Below are positions 25,617-36,386 of a DNA stretch of 64,000 bases, in pieces. The notes under the pieces were generated by a model. The model did no database searches and was not told the origin of the DNA. It was given only the letters and a program-made list of their open reading frames with translations. The stretch covers positions 124,001 through 188,000 of the forward strand of contig NZ_JALJRZ010000009.1 of the NCBI RefSeq assembly GCF_024519435.1. Direction: 5' to 3'. This stretch comes from Terrabacter sp. Ter38. GTDB taxonomy: Bacteria; Actinomycetota; Actinomycetes; Actinomycetales; Dermatophilaceae. Made by a program: the position numbers and the translations under genes. The stretch's first letter is position 1, and each line of letters begins with the position of its first letter.

Positions 25617-26459
25617 GTGACCAAAGAGCAGGAACGCGCACGTGCGCGCCGCCGCCATGAGGAACAGCAGAAGACCGCCAAGCCGCCGGTGAGCGACTCG
25701 ACGCGCGACAAGCAGGTCTTCGGTGTGATCCTCGCGGTCATCCTCGTCATCGCCGCGGTCATCGTCGTGCCCAAGCTCGTCGGCAGCTCCGACACCGCCA
25801 CCCCCGCGGCCGGGTCGACGACCTCCGTGAGCACCCCGACGAGCTCGGGCGGGCTCGCTGCGGGCCAGAAGCTCGCGGCCGGGTGCACGGCGCCCCCGGC
25901 GAACCAGACCACCCCGAAGCAGCAGAAGCAGGTGCCGGCCAAGGCCACGGCTGCCGGCAAGACCTTCGTCGCAACGGTCAAGACCACGTGTGGCGACCTC
26001 ACCTTCGAGCTCGACGGGACGAAGGCGCCGCAGACCGTCGCCTCGTTCATCAACCTGGCCAAGACCGGCTTCTGGGCCCCGAGCCCGTGCCACCGCGTCA
26101 CGACCGAGGGCATCTACGTCCTCCAGTGCGGTGACCCCACCGGCACGGGTCAGGGCGGCCCGGGCTACACCTTCGGCATCGAGAACGCGCCCAAGGACGG
26201 GAAGTACGCCACCGGCGTGCTCGCCATGGCGCGCACCTCCGACCCGAACAGCAACGGAGGCCAGTTCTTCATCACCTACAAGGAAACCCAGTTGCCCACC
26301 GACGGCGGTGGCTACACGATCTTCGGGAAGGTGACCAAGGGCCTCGACATCGTCGACAAGATCGCCGCGAACAAGGCCTTGCCCCCGAGCCCGACGGACG
26401 GAATCCCCGTCTCCCCGATCAGCATCCTCAGCGTCAGCGTGACGGAGAAGAAGGCATGA
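25617..26459 (+). CDS. Membrane-anchored cyclophilin-type peptidyl-prolyl isomerase
   Basis: 280 residues from a GTG preceded by GAGGAGAGG. A charged, Arg/Lys/Gln-rich N-terminus (1-33) is cytoplasmic. One membrane helix follows (about 35-53, VFGVILAVILVIAAVIVV), then a Ser/Thr/Pro linker with one Cys, and the cyclophilin domain (about 118-278). Its catalytic Arg is in PCHRVTTEG, and GTGQGGPGYTFGIENA and NGGQFFITY are conserved. It should catalyse proline isomerisation outside the membrane. The stop overlaps the start of the DUF349 gene (ATGA). Confidence 0.9.
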   Translation: MTKEQERARARRRHEEQQKTAKPPVSDSTRDKQVFGVILAVILVIAAVIVVPKLVGSSDTATPAAGSTTSVSTPTSSGGLAAGQKLAAGCTAPPANQTTPKQQKQVPAKATAAGKTFVATVKTTCGDLTFELDGTKAPQTVASFINLAKTGFWAPSPCHRVTTEGIYVLQCGDPTGTGQGGPGYTFGIENAPKDGKYATGVLAMARTSDPNSNGGQFFITYKETQLPTDGGGYTIFGKVTKGLDIVDKIAANKALPPSPTDGIPVSPISILSVSVTEKKA

Positions 26460-28549
26460 CCGACATCAAGCAGCCCGAGCCGGACGACACCACCGCCACC
26501 GCGACGGAGGAGCAGCCCCGCGAGGCCGCGGTCGAACCGGCGGCCGAGACCGCCGACACCGTCGAGACGGTCGACGACGCCGCTCCCGCCGACACGGCCG
26601 AGGCCCCCACCCCGTCCGAGCCGTCGGCGACGACTGAGACGGCCGAGGCGGTCGCCTCGGTGGAGGCCACCGAGTCCGGCGACACGACCGAGAATGACGA
26701 GGCCGCTCCCGCGGTCGTCGCCTCGGCGCAGGACACCGAGTCCGGCGAGACGCCCGGGACCGCCGAGGCCGCTCCCGCGGCCGTCGAGCCTGGCGAGCCG
26801 GTCGGCGCCTCGGCGCAGGCCACCGAGTCCGGCGAGACGCCGGAGATCGCCGAGGCCGCTCCCGCCGCCGTCGAGCCTGGCGAGCCGGTCGTCGAGACCC
26901 AGCTGGTCGCGGTGACGCAGCCCGAGAGCGCCGAGCCGGTCGCGGTGACGCAGCCCGAGAGCGCCGAGCCGGCCGGCACGACCCCCGAGGCCGAGACCGA
27001 GGCGCCCGTCGCCACGCCCGAGGCCGGCCACCCCGCCGCGGTGACGGGAGACGAGCCGGCGGCAGCCGCGGTCGAGACCGCAGACGCCGTGGCGTCGGTC
27101 AGCAGCACCGAGTCCGGTGACGCCACCGAGACCGCGGCGCCTGCAGAGGCCGCTGAAGCCACGACGCCCGCTGCGCCCTCCCCGGGAAGCATCCCCAAGC
27201 CGTCGTCGATCCCGACGCCGGCGGCACTCGCCAAGGCCGTCCCGCACCCGACGGTCACGCCCGCCGCGCCGGCGCCGATCACGACCGACCACTCGGTCTC
27301 GGCGGCGTTCGGACGGGTCGACGAGAACGGCACGGTCTACGTCCGCACCAAGGACGGCGGGGAGCAGGAGGTCGGCTCCTACCCCGGCGCGAGCGACCAG
27401 GAGGCACTGACCTATTTCGCGCGCAAGTACGACGAGCTCTTCGCGTCAGCGGTGCTGCTCGAGCAGCGCCTGTCTCAGCCCGAGGTCCCGTCGAAGGACG
27501 TCGGTGAGGGCCTGAAGACCCTCGCGGCTCAGGTCAAGGACGCGACCGTCGTCGGCGACCTCGACGCCCTCGCCACCAAGCTCGACGAGATCCAGTCCGG
27601 CCTCGCGGCCAAGCGCAACGTCGAGCAGCAGCACCGCGCCGAGGCGCGGGCGGCCGCGACGGCCGAGCGAGAGAAGATCGTGGCCGAGGCCGAGGCGATC
27701 GCCGGCCAGCCGGAGAACCGGATCCAGTGGAAGACGAGCGGCGCCCGCATGCGTGAGCTGCTCGACGAGTGGAAGGCGCACCAGCGCTCCGCCACCCGCC
27801 TCGACCGCGAGACGGAGTCGAACCTGTGGCAGCGCTTCAGCAGCGCCCGCAACGGCTTCGACAAGGCACGACGCAGCCACTTCGCCGGGCTGGACGCGCA
27901 GCACGCCGACGCCAAGGGTGCCAAGGAGCGGCTCGTGGCCGAGGCCGAGAAGCTTGCGACAAGCACCGACTGGGCTGCCACCGCCGGGGCGTTCAAGCGC
28001 CTCATGGACGAGTGGCGCCGCGCCGGTCGGGCCAGCAGGTCCGACGACGACAAGTTGTGGGCACGCTTCAAGGCGGCGCAGGACACCTTCTTCACGGCCA
28101 AGGACGAGGTCGTGGCGGCTGAGGAGGAGCAGTACCGCGGCAACCTCACCGTCAAGGAGGCCCTGCTCGTGGAGGCCGAGGCGATCCTGCCCGTGACCGA
28201 CCTCGAGAAGGCCAAGGGCCAGCTGCGGGTCATCCAGGACAAGTGGGATGCCGCGGGCAAGGTCCCGCGGTCCGACATGGAGCGGGTCGAGAAGGCCATG
28301 CGCCGTGTCGAGCAGACGGTGCGCGACGCGGAGGACCGCAGGTGGAAGTCGAGCAACCCGGAGGTCGCGGCCCGTGCCCGGGCCATGGTCGACCAGCTGG
28401 AGCGTGCCGTCGCGGACCTGCAGGACGACCTTGCCAAGGCCGAGGCGTCCGGCAGCGCGAGCAGGATCAAGAAGGCCCGCGAGGCGCTCGATGCGCGTCA
28501 GGTTTGGCTCGACCAGGCCCGCGCCGGCGTCGCCGAGTTCGGCGGCTGA
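26456..28549 (+). CDS. DUF349-domain protein with long acidic repeat N-terminus
   Basis: 697 residues. Residues 1-240 are acidic Ala/Glu/Thr/Pro low-complexity sequence with imperfect repeats (TESGETPxxAEAAPAAVEPGEPV twice in near-identical form, VAVTQPESAEP twice). Residues about 280-690 are helical with at least three DUF349 repeats, each with a W and an R/K-rich helix (IQWKTSGARMRELLDEWKAH; ATAGAFKRLMDEWRRAGRA; LRVIQDKWDAAGKVPRSDMER). The function of DUF349 is not established. It is coupled to the cyclophilin gene, which is frequent in Actinobacteria. A strong terminator follows. Confidence 0.85.
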   Translation: MTDIKQPEPDDTTATATEEQPREAAVEPAAETADTVETVDDAAPADTAEAPTPSEPSATTETAEAVASVEATESGDTTENDEAAPAVVASAQDTESGETPGTAEAAPAAVEPGEPVGASAQATESGETPEIAEAAPAAVEPGEPVVETQLVAVTQPESAEPVAVTQPESAEPAGTTPEAETEAPVATPEAGHPAAVTGDEPAAAAVETADAVASVSSTESGDATETAAPAEAAEATTPAAPSPGSIPKPSSIPTPAALAKAVPHPTVTPAAPAPITTDHSVSAAFGRVDENGTVYVRTKDGGEQEVGSYPGASDQEALTYFARKYDELFASAVLLEQRLSQPEVPSKDVGEGLKTLAAQVKDATVVGDLDALATKLDEIQSGLAAKRNVEQQHRAEARAAATAEREKIVAEAEAIAGQPENRIQWKTSGARMRELLDEWKAHQRSATRLDRETESNLWQRFSSARNGFDKARRSHFAGLDAQHADAKGAKERLVAEAEKLATSTDWAATAGAFKRLMDEWRRAGRASRSDDDKLWARFKAAQDTFFTAKDEVVAAEEEQYRGNLTVKEALLVEAEAILPVTDLEKAKGQLRVIQDKWDAAGKVPRSDMERVEKAMRRVEQTVRDAEDRRWKSSNPEVAARARAMVDQLERAVADLQDDLAKAEASGSASRIKKAREALDARQVWLDQARAGVAEFGG

Positions 28550-28562
28550 CCCCAGCCTCACC

Positions 28563-28608
28563 CGAAAGGGCCCACCCGACAAGCGATCTCGTCGGATGGG
28601 CCCTTTCG
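28563..28608. terminator. Bidirectional terminator between the DUF349 gene and rel
   Basis: An 18-base arm (28563-28580) pairs with 28591-28608 with one mismatch around a 10-base loop; CGAAAGGGCCC and GGGCCCTTTCG are the core. It lies between convergent genes and ends in CTTTCG on one side and an equivalent on the other. Confidence 0.85.
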
Positions 28609-28642
28609 CGTGCACCGTGGCACAGCGTCCAGACGCCGACGG

Positions 28643-30928
28643 CTACATCGTCGACTTGCCGCCGTTGACGCGATAGACGTCGAAGACGCCGTCGATCTTG
28701 CGGACCGCCTGCATGACGTGGTCGAGGTGCGCCGGGTCGCCCATCTCGAAGGTGAACCGGGAGATGGCCACCCGGTCGCGTGAGGTCTGAACGGACGCCG
28801 ACAGGATGTTGACGTGCTGGTCCGACAGGACACGGGTCACGTCGCTGAGGAGGCGGTTGCGGTCGAGCGCCTCGACCTGCAGCTGCACGAGGAAGACGCT
28901 GGCGGAGCTCGGCGCCCACTCGACGTCGATGAGGCGCTCCGGGTTGGCCGTCAGCTGGTCGGCGTTGGTGCAGTCGACGCGGTGCACCGAGACACCGTTG
29001 CCGCGCGTCACGAAGCCGATGATCGGGTCGCCCGGCACGGGGGTGCAGCACTTGGCGAGCTTGACCCACACGTCCGCCGTCCCGACGACGACGACACCTG
29101 GGTCGCCCGGCTTGCGCCGGCTCGCGGAGCGCGTCGGGACCGTGGCCTCGGCGAGGTCCTCCGTGGCACCGTCGACGCCACCCATGGACGCCACGACCTT
29201 GCCGACGACGTGCTGCGCGGAGACGTGCCCCTCGCCCACGGCGGCGTACAGCGCCTCGATGTCCTGGTAGCGCAGGTCGGTCGCGACGGCGGTCATCGAC
29301 TCGTGGCTCATGAGCCGCTGGAGCGGGAGGTTCTGCTTGCGCAGAGCCTTGGCGATCGAGTCCTTGCCGGCCTCGATGGCCTCCTCGCGGCGCTCCTTGG
29401 AGAACCACTGCTTGATCTTGTTGCGAGCCCGCGGACTCTTGACGAACTGGAGCCAGTCGCGCGACGGGCCGGCGCCGTCGGCCTTGGAGGTGAGCACCTC
29501 GACGACGTCGCCGTTCTCGAGCGTCGACTCGAGGGGCACGAGGCGCCCGTTGACCCGCGCACCGATGCAGTGGTGCCCGACCTCGGTGTGCACGGCATAC
29601 GCGAAGTCGACGGGCGTGCCGCCCATCGGGAGCGCGACGACCGAGCCCTTCGGGGTGAAGACGTAGACCTCGCTGCTGCCCATCTCGAAGCGCAGCGAGT
29701 CGAGGAACTCGCCCGGGTCCTCGGTCTCTCGCTGCCAGTCGAGCAGCTGGCGCAGCCAGGCCATGTCGTTCTGCGGCGTGATCTCGCCGGGACGCGCGGG
29801 GCCGCCGCCGTTGCTCTGGTCCTTGTACTTCCAGTGCGCGGCGACGCCGTACTCGGCGCGACGGTGCATCGTGTGCGTGCGGATCTGGATCTCGACCGGC
29901 TTGCCCTGGGGTCCGATGACCGTCGTGTGCAGCGACTGGTACATGTTGAACTTCGGCATCGCGATGTAGTCCTTGAACCGGCCCGGGACCGGGTTCCACC
30001 GCGAGTGAAGGGCGCCCAGCGCCGCGTAGCAGTCGCGGACCGTGTCGACGAGGACCCGGACGGCGACGAGGTCGTAGATCTCCTCGAAGTCGCGGCCCCG
30101 CACGATCATCTTCTGGTACACGGAGTAGTAGTGCTTGGGCCGCCCCGTGACGACGGCCTTGATCTTGGCGGCCGTGAGGTCTTCGGTGACCTGGGTGCGC
30201 ACCCCGGCGAGATACTCCTCCCGGGCTGGGGCGCGCTCGGCGACGAGGCGCACGATCTCGTCGTAGACCTTCGGGTAGAGCGTCGCGAACGAGAGGTCCT
30301 CGAGCTCCCACTTGATGGTGTTCATGCCGAGGCGGTGCGCGAGCGGAGCATAGATCTCGAGCGTCTCGTTGGCCTTGCGCTTGGCCGACTCGGGGCTGAC
30401 GTAGCGCCACGTGCGCGCGTTGTGCAACCGGTCCGCGAGCTTGATGACGAGGACGCGGATGTCGCGCGCCATCGCGATGACCATCTTGCGCACGGTCTCG
30501 GCCTGGGCCGCCTCGCCGTAGGTGACCTTGTCGAGCTTGGTGACGCCGTCGACGAGCATCGCGATCTCGTCACCGAAGTCGTGGCGCAGCTCGTCGAGGC
30601 CGTATGCCGTGTCCTCGACGGTGTCGTGCAGCAGCGCCGCCGCCAGGGTGGGGGGCGTCATACCGAGCTCGGCGAGGATCGTCGTCACGGCGAGGGGGTG
30701 CGTGATGTAGGCATCGCCGCTCTTGCGCATCTGCCCCTCGTGGGCGCTCTCGGCCACGGCATACGCGCGCTCGATGACCGAGAGGTCGGCCTTCGGGTGG
30801 TTCTGGCGCACCGCCGTCATGAGCGGCTCGAGCACGGGGTTGCCCGCCGGCCGGGCGGCCCCGAACCGGGCGAAACGGGCGCGCACCCGCGACGGGGTGG
30901 ACAGCTCGTTGCGGACGTCCTCGCTCAT
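28643..30928 (-). CDS. rel: Bifunctional (p)ppGpp synthetase/hydrolase
   Basis: 761 residues. The HD hydrolase domain (about 45-200) has LLHDTVEDT and DGVTKLDKV. The synthetase domain (about 250-370) has [19 protein letters not shown] and EIQIRT. The TGS domain (about 415-475) and the C-terminal ACT domain (about 690-760) follow. It makes and degrades the stringent-response alarmone in response to uncharged tRNA. It is 28 bp downstream of apt, the usual secD-secF-apt-rel order. Confidence 0.96.
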   Translation of the reverse strand: MSEDVRNELSTPSRVRARFARFGAARPAGNPVLEPLMTAVRQNHPKADLSVIERAYAVAESAHEGQMRKSGDAYITHPLAVTTILAELGMTPPTLAAALLHDTVEDTAYGLDELRHDFGDEIAMLVDGVTKLDKVTYGEAAQAETVRKMVIAMARDIRVLVIKLADRLHNARTWRYVSPESAKRKANETLEIYAPLAHRLGMNTIKWELEDLSFATLYPKVYDEIVRLVAERAPAREEYLAGVRTQVTEDLTAAKIKAVVTGRPKHYYSVYQKMIVRGRDFEEIYDLVAVRVLVDTVRDCYAALGALHSRWNPVPGRFKDYIAMPKFNMYQSLHTTVIGPQGKPVEIQIRTHTMHRRAEYGVAAHWKYKDQSNGGGPARPGEITPQNDMAWLRQLLDWQRETEDPGEFLDSLRFEMGSSEVYVFTPKGSVVALPMGGTPVDFAYAVHTEVGHHCIGARVNGRLVPLESTLENGDVVEVLTSKADGAGPSRDWLQFVKSPRARNKIKQWFSKERREEAIEAGKDSIAKALRKQNLPLQRLMSHESMTAVATDLRYQDIEALYAAVGEGHVSAQHVVGKVVASMGGVDGATEDLAEATVPTRSASRRKPGDPGVVVVGTADVWVKLAKCCTPVPGDPIIGFVTRGNGVSVHRVDCTNADQLTANPERLIDVEWAPSSASVFLVQLQVEALDRNRLLSDVTRVLSDQHVNILSASVQTSRDRVAISRFTFEMGDPAHLDHVMQAVRKIDGVFDVYRVNGGKSTM

Positions 30929-30956
30929 GAAGAGAGTCTAGGCGGTCCCTCCGGGA

Positions 30957-31481
30957 TCAGACGGTGAGGATGGCGTTGACCGGCCGGTCCACGAGACGCT
31001 TCCGGCCCTCGAGGAAGGCCAGCTCGAGGACGACCTCGATCGCCGTGACCGTGGCGCCGGCCCGCTCGACGAGCTGGGCGCACGCCTCGGCGGTGCCTCC
31101 GGTGGCGAGGACGTCGTCGAGGACGAGCACGCGCTGGCCAGGCTCGAAGGCGTCGGTGTGCACCTCGATCTCGGCCGTGCCGTACTCGAGCGCGTAGGAC
31201 TCCTTGAGGGTCTCCCCCGGCAGCTTGCCGGCCTTGCGCACGGGCACCATGCCGAGGCCGAGCTCGTAGGCCACGGCCGCGCCGAGGATGAAGCCGCGGG
31301 CCTCGATGCCGACGACGACGTCGACCCGGCCGGCATACCGCTGCGCGATGTCGCGGACGAGCTCGCCGAGGGCGGCGCCGTCGGCGATGAGCGGGGTGAA
31401 GTCCTTGAAGAGGACCCCGGGCTTGGGGAAGTCCGGGATGTCACGCAGCTTGCTCGCGACGAGATCACTGATCTGGCTCAC
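30957..31481 (-). CDS. apt: Adenine phosphoribosyltransferase
   Basis: 174 residues from a GTG at 31481 with AGGAG 5 bases upstream; in-frame upstream codons have no such site. The PRPP-binding loop VLVLDDVLATGGTAEA (about 118) and the GIEARGFILGAAVA segment are present. It salvages adenine to AMP with PRPP. It precedes rel, so purine salvage and alarmone metabolism are likely co-transcribed. A hairpin separates it from secF upstream. Confidence 0.93.
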   Translation of the reverse strand: MSQISDLVASKLRDIPDFPKPGVLFKDFTPLIADGAALGELVRDIAQRYAGRVDVVVGIEARGFILGAAVAYELGLGMVPVRKAGKLPGETLKESYALEYGTAEIEVHTDAFEPGQRVLVLDDVLATGGTAEACAQLVERAGATVTAIEVVLELAFLEGRKRLVDRPVNAILTV

Positions 31482-31528
31482 GCCGTCTCCTGAGGTGGTC
31501 GAACGTGCGGTGCGCACCGCGGGCGGAA

Positions 31529-31552
31529 GCGGGGCCGCGGAGGCGGCCCCGC
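31529..31552 (-). terminator. Terminator after secF
   Basis: GCGGGGCCGC (31529-31538) and GCGGCCCCGC (31543-31552) form a perfect 10-bp stem with a GGAG-type tetraloop, starting 3 bp after the secF stop. Confidence 0.65.
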
Positions 31553-31554
31553 CG

Positions 31555-32709
31555 TCAGCGCCGCGACTTCGGCGCGCGCTTGGGCTGGTTGCGCGGTCCG
31601 GCCTGGGCGTACTTGTGCACGGGGCGCGGTGCGCCGTCGACCGCGGAGTCGGCGCCGCCGTCTGCGGCAGCACCGGTGGCGTCCGCGCCCACGTAGGCCG
31701 GCTCGGCCACACCGGATGCTGCGGCGGCCCCCCGCTGGGCACCATGGCGCGCGACGTACTTGTCGAGCTCACGCACGGCGGGCTCGTTGCGACGCAGGTC
31801 GACGAGCAGCGGCGTCGCGATGAAGATCGACGAGTAGGCGCCGACCGCGATGCCGATGAAGAGGGCGAGCGACAGGTCGAGCAGCGTGCCCGGGCCGAGC
31901 AGCGTGAAGCCGACGAAGAGGACGGCCGCGATCGGCAGCAGCGCGACGACGGTCGTGTTGATCGAGCGGACGAGCGTCTGGTTGACCGCGAGGTTGGCCG
32001 CCGCGGAATACGTCATGCGCTTGGTCCGGAACGCGTCCGCGGTGTTCTCGCGCACCTTGTCGAAGACGACGACGGTGTCGTAGAGCGAGTACCCGAGGAT
32101 CGTGAGGAACCCGATCATCGACGACGGTGTGATCTCGAAACCGAAGAGCGCGTAGATGCCGACGGTGATGACGAGGTCGTGCAGCAGGGCCACGAGACCG
32201 GACACGGCCATCTTCCACGTGCGGAAGTAGAGCGCCATGACCCCCGTCACGATGACGAGGAAGACGATGAGTCCCCGGATCGCCTGCTGGCTGACCGACT
32301 GCCCCCAGCTCGGACCGATGAGGGACGCGCTGACCGCGCCCTTGTCGACGCCGAACTGCTGGGCGAGTGCGGTGCTGGCCTCGTCGGTACGGTCGGCCGC
32401 AGCCTCGGACTGCACGCGGACGGTGTCCTGGCCGACGATCGTCGTGACGACGTTGCCCTCGATGCCGGCGCTGGCGATGGCGCTCTGGGCCTTCTCCTCG
32501 TAGCCCTGGCTGTTGGACACGCCCTGGACGCGGAACTCCGAGCCACCGCTGAACTCGATGCCGAAGTTCAGGCCCTTGACGAAGATGCCGACGAGAGCGA
32601 GGACGATGAGCACCGCCGAGATGGCGTACCACGTCTTCTGGCGCTTGATGAACTCGATCGAGCGCTTGCCGGTGTAGAGGTCGTTGCCGACCTGGGCGAA
32701 GTTGATCAT
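31555..32709 (-). CDS. secF: Protein translocase subunit SecF
   Basis: 384 residues. Six membrane segments: one near residue 28 and five between about 165 and 305. The conserved FGIEFSGGSEFR (about 50) and the YSLYDTVVVFDKVREN motif of SecF (about 220) are present, and the first periplasmic domain lies between. The last 70 residues are an Ala/Gly/basic tail (ending KRAPKSRR). With SecD and YajC it drives the late, proton-coupled step of Sec export. The start overlaps secD in an ATGA. Confidence 0.95.
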   Translation of the reverse strand: MINFAQVGNDLYTGKRSIEFIKRQKTWYAISAVLIVLALVGIFVKGLNFGIEFSGGSEFRVQGVSNSQGYEEKAQSAIASAGIEGNVVTTIVGQDTVRVQSEAAADRTDEASTALAQQFGVDKGAVSASLIGPSWGQSVSQQAIRGLIVFLVIVTGVMALYFRTWKMAVSGLVALLHDLVITVGIYALFGFEITPSSMIGFLTILGYSLYDTVVVFDKVRENTADAFRTKRMTYSAAANLAVNQTLVRSINTTVVALLPIAAVLFVGFTLLGPGTLLDLSLALFIGIAVGAYSSIFIATPLLVDLRRNEPAVRELDKYVARHGAQRGAAAASGVAEPAYVGADATGAAADGGADSAVDGAPRPVHKYAQAGPRNQPKRAPKSRR

Positions 32710-34634
32710 GCCTGGGCCTTCCCATCGGCGACGCGGGCCGAGCCCACGGTGGCGGGCGGGCGCTGGACGCCGGGTGCCCCGAACTGGCCGCGGCCGCGGT
32801 AGCGGACCGCCTCCTTGGCGCCGAGGCGCTCCGGGTCGAGACCCGACCACTTGTGGCCGCCGCCGAAGAACTTCGTGCGGGCCAGCAGCTGCACCGTGGG
32901 GTGCGTGAAGAGGATGACGACGAGCAGGTCGATGAGCGTCGTCAGTCCGAGCGTGAACGCGAAGCCTCGGACGTTGCTCGAGGCGAGGAAGTAGAGCACC
33001 CCGGCCGCGATGAAGTTGACGCCGTCGGCCGCGATGATCGTGCGGCGGGCACGCTTCCACCCGGTCTCGACGGCAGCCACGAGCGGGCGACCGTCACGCA
33101 CCTCGTCGCGGATGCGCTCGAAGTAGACGATGAAGCTGTCGGCCGTGACACCGATGGCCACGATGAGACCTGTCACCCCGGCCATCGTCAGGCGGAAGCC
33201 GTGCGTCGTACCGAGGACCGTCACCGCGAGGTAGGTGATGACGGAGGCCACGACGAGCGAGGCGACCGTGACGAGGCCGAGCGCGCGGTACTGGAGCAGC
33301 GAGTAGATGACGACGAGCAGCAGGCCGATGAAGCCGGCCAGCAGGCCGATGCGCAGCTGCTCCTCACCGAGCTGGGGCGTGATGTTGTCCTGCGTCTGCA
33401 GGGCGAAGGAGATCGGGAGGGCACCGAACTTCAGCTGCTCGGCGAGCTGCTTGGCCGAGTCGATGGTGAACGAGCCGGTGATCGAGGCCCGACCGTCCGT
33501 GATGACGGCGCGGGCCTGCGGCGCCGTGATGACGGCCTTGTCGAGCACGACTGCGAACTGGTCGAGCGGCGGCTGGGACTGCAGGCCGTAGAGGCGCTTG
33601 GTCACGGCCGCGAACTTGGCCTTGCCGGCGTCCTTGAAGGACAGTGCGACCTCGACGATGGAGGTCGGCTGGCCGTTCGGGCCGGGCTGGTAGCCGCTCG
33701 TGGCGTCGGCGATCTCGCTACCGTCGATCTCGCTCGGGCCGAGGACGTACTTGGTGACACGGTCCTCGCCGCACGTGGCGATGGGCTGGGTCGGGTCGTC
33801 CTGGATCTTGTCGACCGCCCCGGGAGCCGAGCAGTCGAGCGCGGTGTACTCCTTGGCGACCTTCGTCGCAGCTGCGTCGGCCTTGGCCTTGTCCCAGCCG
33901 AGCCCGACGAGGCCGGTGCTCACCTGCGTCTTGATCGCGGCCTCGGTCTGCGCGGCCGTCGGCGCGGGGGCCCCGGTGGCGGCAGACGCCGGTGTCGTCG
34001 CCGTGCCCGAGGGCGTGGCCGACGGCGTCGGGGTCACCGGGGTCGTGGCGGCGCGCAACGCGTCCGGGACGACGCCGTTCTGGGCGGTCGCGGACGTCGA
34101 GGGCGTCGCAGTGCTCGTGGTCTTCGGCGTGCTCGTGGCCTTCGGCGTGCCCGTGCCGGTCGCGGTGCCGGAAGGAGTCGCCGTGCCGGTGGACGTCCCG
34201 GTCGGCGTGCCGCTCGGGTTGGCCTGGCTGGCATTGGGGTCGAGCGCCTGCACGTAGACGGCGCGGAAGCGCAGCTGAGAGGGCTTCTTCAGCGCGTCGA
34301 GCTGCTCGGCCGTCGGCTGGCCGGGGATCGCCACGACGATGCTGCGGCCGCCCTGCGTCGTGATCTCGGCCTCGGAGACGCCGTTGGCGTCGATGCGCTG
34401 GCGGATGATGTCGACCGCGCGGTTGACCTGGCCCTCGCTGATGGTCTCGGTGCCGTTGAGCTGGGGCTGGAGCACGAGTTCCGTGCCGCCCTCGAGGTCG
34501 AGCCCGAGGCGAGGGTTCATCGACCCGTCTGCCCACTTCGTCAGGCCGGCGGCGAGACCGCCGAGGGCGAGGATGACGACGACGAGCGCCAGGAGGCTCC
34601 GTCTCGCCGACTTCTTGGTGGAGCTGCGTGCCAC
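32706..34634 (-). CDS. secD: Protein translocase subunit SecD with Ser/Thr/Pro-rich insertion
   Basis: 642 residues from a GTG at 34634 (GAGGG upstream). One N-terminal helix (about 15-33) precedes GLDLEGGTELVLQP and the P1 domain. Five helices follow from about 420 to 580 with GVTADSFIVYFERIRDEVR. Within P1, residues about 140-255 are a low-complexity TGT/TPS/TAT-rich stretch, making the protein longer than typical SecD. It works with SecF. The yajC stop lies 7 bp upstream. Confidence 0.95.
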   Translation of the reverse strand: MARSSTKKSARRSLLALVVVILALGGLAAGLTKWADGSMNPRLGLDLEGGTELVLQPQLNGTETISEGQVNRAVDIIRQRIDANGVSEAEITTQGGRSIVVAIPGQPTAEQLDALKKPSQLRFRAVYVQALDPNASQANPSGTPTGTSTGTATPSGTATGTGTPKATSTPKTTSTATPSTSATAQNGVVPDALRAATTPVTPTPSATPSGTATTPASAATGAPAPTAAQTEAAIKTQVSTGLVGLGWDKAKADAAATKVAKEYTALDCSAPGAVDKIQDDPTQPIATCGEDRVTKYVLGPSEIDGSEIADATSGYQPGPNGQPTSIVEVALSFKDAGKAKFAAVTKRLYGLQSQPPLDQFAVVLDKAVITAPQARAVITDGRASITGSFTIDSAKQLAEQLKFGALPISFALQTQDNITPQLGEEQLRIGLLAGFIGLLLVVIYSLLQYRALGLVTVASLVVASVITYLAVTVLGTTHGFRLTMAGVTGLIVAIGVTADSFIVYFERIRDEVRDGRPLVAAVETGWKRARRTIIAADGVNFIAAGVLYFLASSNVRGFAFTLGLTTLIDLLVVILFTHPTVQLLARTKFFGGGHKWSGLDPERLGAKEAVRYRGRGQFGAPGVQRPPATVGSARVADGKAQA

Positions 34635-34641
34635 GAAACCC

Positions 34642-35004
34642 TCACTGACCGTTCTGGTGGGAACCCGGGTTCGCACCCGGCGCGTCGTCGACGGGGGCGT
34701 CGTGGGCGGGCGAACCAGCGGCTGCCGCGTCGGCGGCAGCCACGTCGCCCTGCTTCATCGCCAGGGCTCGCCGGTCGAACCGGACGGTCGTGCCCTCGGC
34801 GATCTCGAGCCACGCGCTGCTGTCGTCGAGGTGCTTGATCGTGCCGTAGATGCCCGACGAGGTGACGACCGCGTCTCCGACCTCGAGCGACGAGCTGAAG
34901 TTGCGCATCTGCTTCATCCGCTTGTTCTGGGAAAAGAACAGCCAGCCCAGCAGCAGCAGGGGCAGGGCGAAAATCAGCAACGAGAGGGCCCCGTTGTTGT
35001 TCAT
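34642..35004 (-). CDS. yajC: Preprotein translocase subunit YajC
   Basis: 120 residues. One membrane helix (about 6-26, LSLLIFALPLLLLGWLFF), then the YajC core with QNKRMKQMRNF and GDAVVTSSGIYGTIKHLDD. The tail from residue 85 is Ala/Asp/Gly/Pro-rich. It associates with SecDF. It is the first gene of yajC-secD-secF and has its own promoter at 35136-35164. Confidence 0.93.
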   Translation of the reverse strand: MNNNGALSLLIFALPLLLLGWLFFSQNKRMKQMRNFSSSLEVGDAVVTSSGIYGTIKHLDDSSAWLEIAEGTTVRFDRRALAMKQGDVAAADAAAAGSPAHDAPVDDAPGANPGSHQNGQ

Positions 35005-35053
35005 GTCAGCTCAGTCCTTCGTGTCTTCGTCCGGTCAGCGCGCAGGCGCGCCA

Positions 35054-35072
35054 CGACCCGTTGATCGGGTCG
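35054..35072. other. Small hairpin in the yajC leader
   Basis: CGACCCG and CGGGTCG form a perfect 7-bp stem around TTGAT, about 50 bp upstream of the yajC start and inside the predicted transcript leader. Confidence 0.35.
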
Positions 35073-35135
35073 GCTGTCGCGTCAACGACCGGGAGCACCG
35101 GATGGTGCCGCGGCAGCGGCGATGGTGCCCGCAGG

Positions 35136-35164
35136 AGTCTACGTGCGCCGGTGCAGTTTGTCAG
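35136..35164 (-). promoter_or_regulatory. Sigma-A-type promoter for yajC-secDF
   Basis: On the minus strand CTGACA (35159-35164) and TAGACT (35136-35141) are separated by exactly 17 bp. Transcription would start near 35129, leaving a leader of about 125 bases before yajC that contains the hairpin at 35054-35072. The 245-bp gap between ruvB and yajC holds no gene I can support. Confidence 0.6.
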
Positions 35165-35249
35165 ACCAAGACGGAACGGTCCCGCAGCGTGCGCGGGTCA
35201 CGTTTTGGTCGCGCTCGGTGCCGGTCGCGCGACCACGCCGGGCCCGGCC

Positions 35250-36382
<1,133 letters not shown>

Positions 36383-36386
<4 letters not shown>

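Noticed and set aside
34635-34676. Longer SecD start at 34676
   Set aside because: It overlaps the yajC end and adds a basic peptide not seen before the signal-anchor; GTG at 34634 has an SD.
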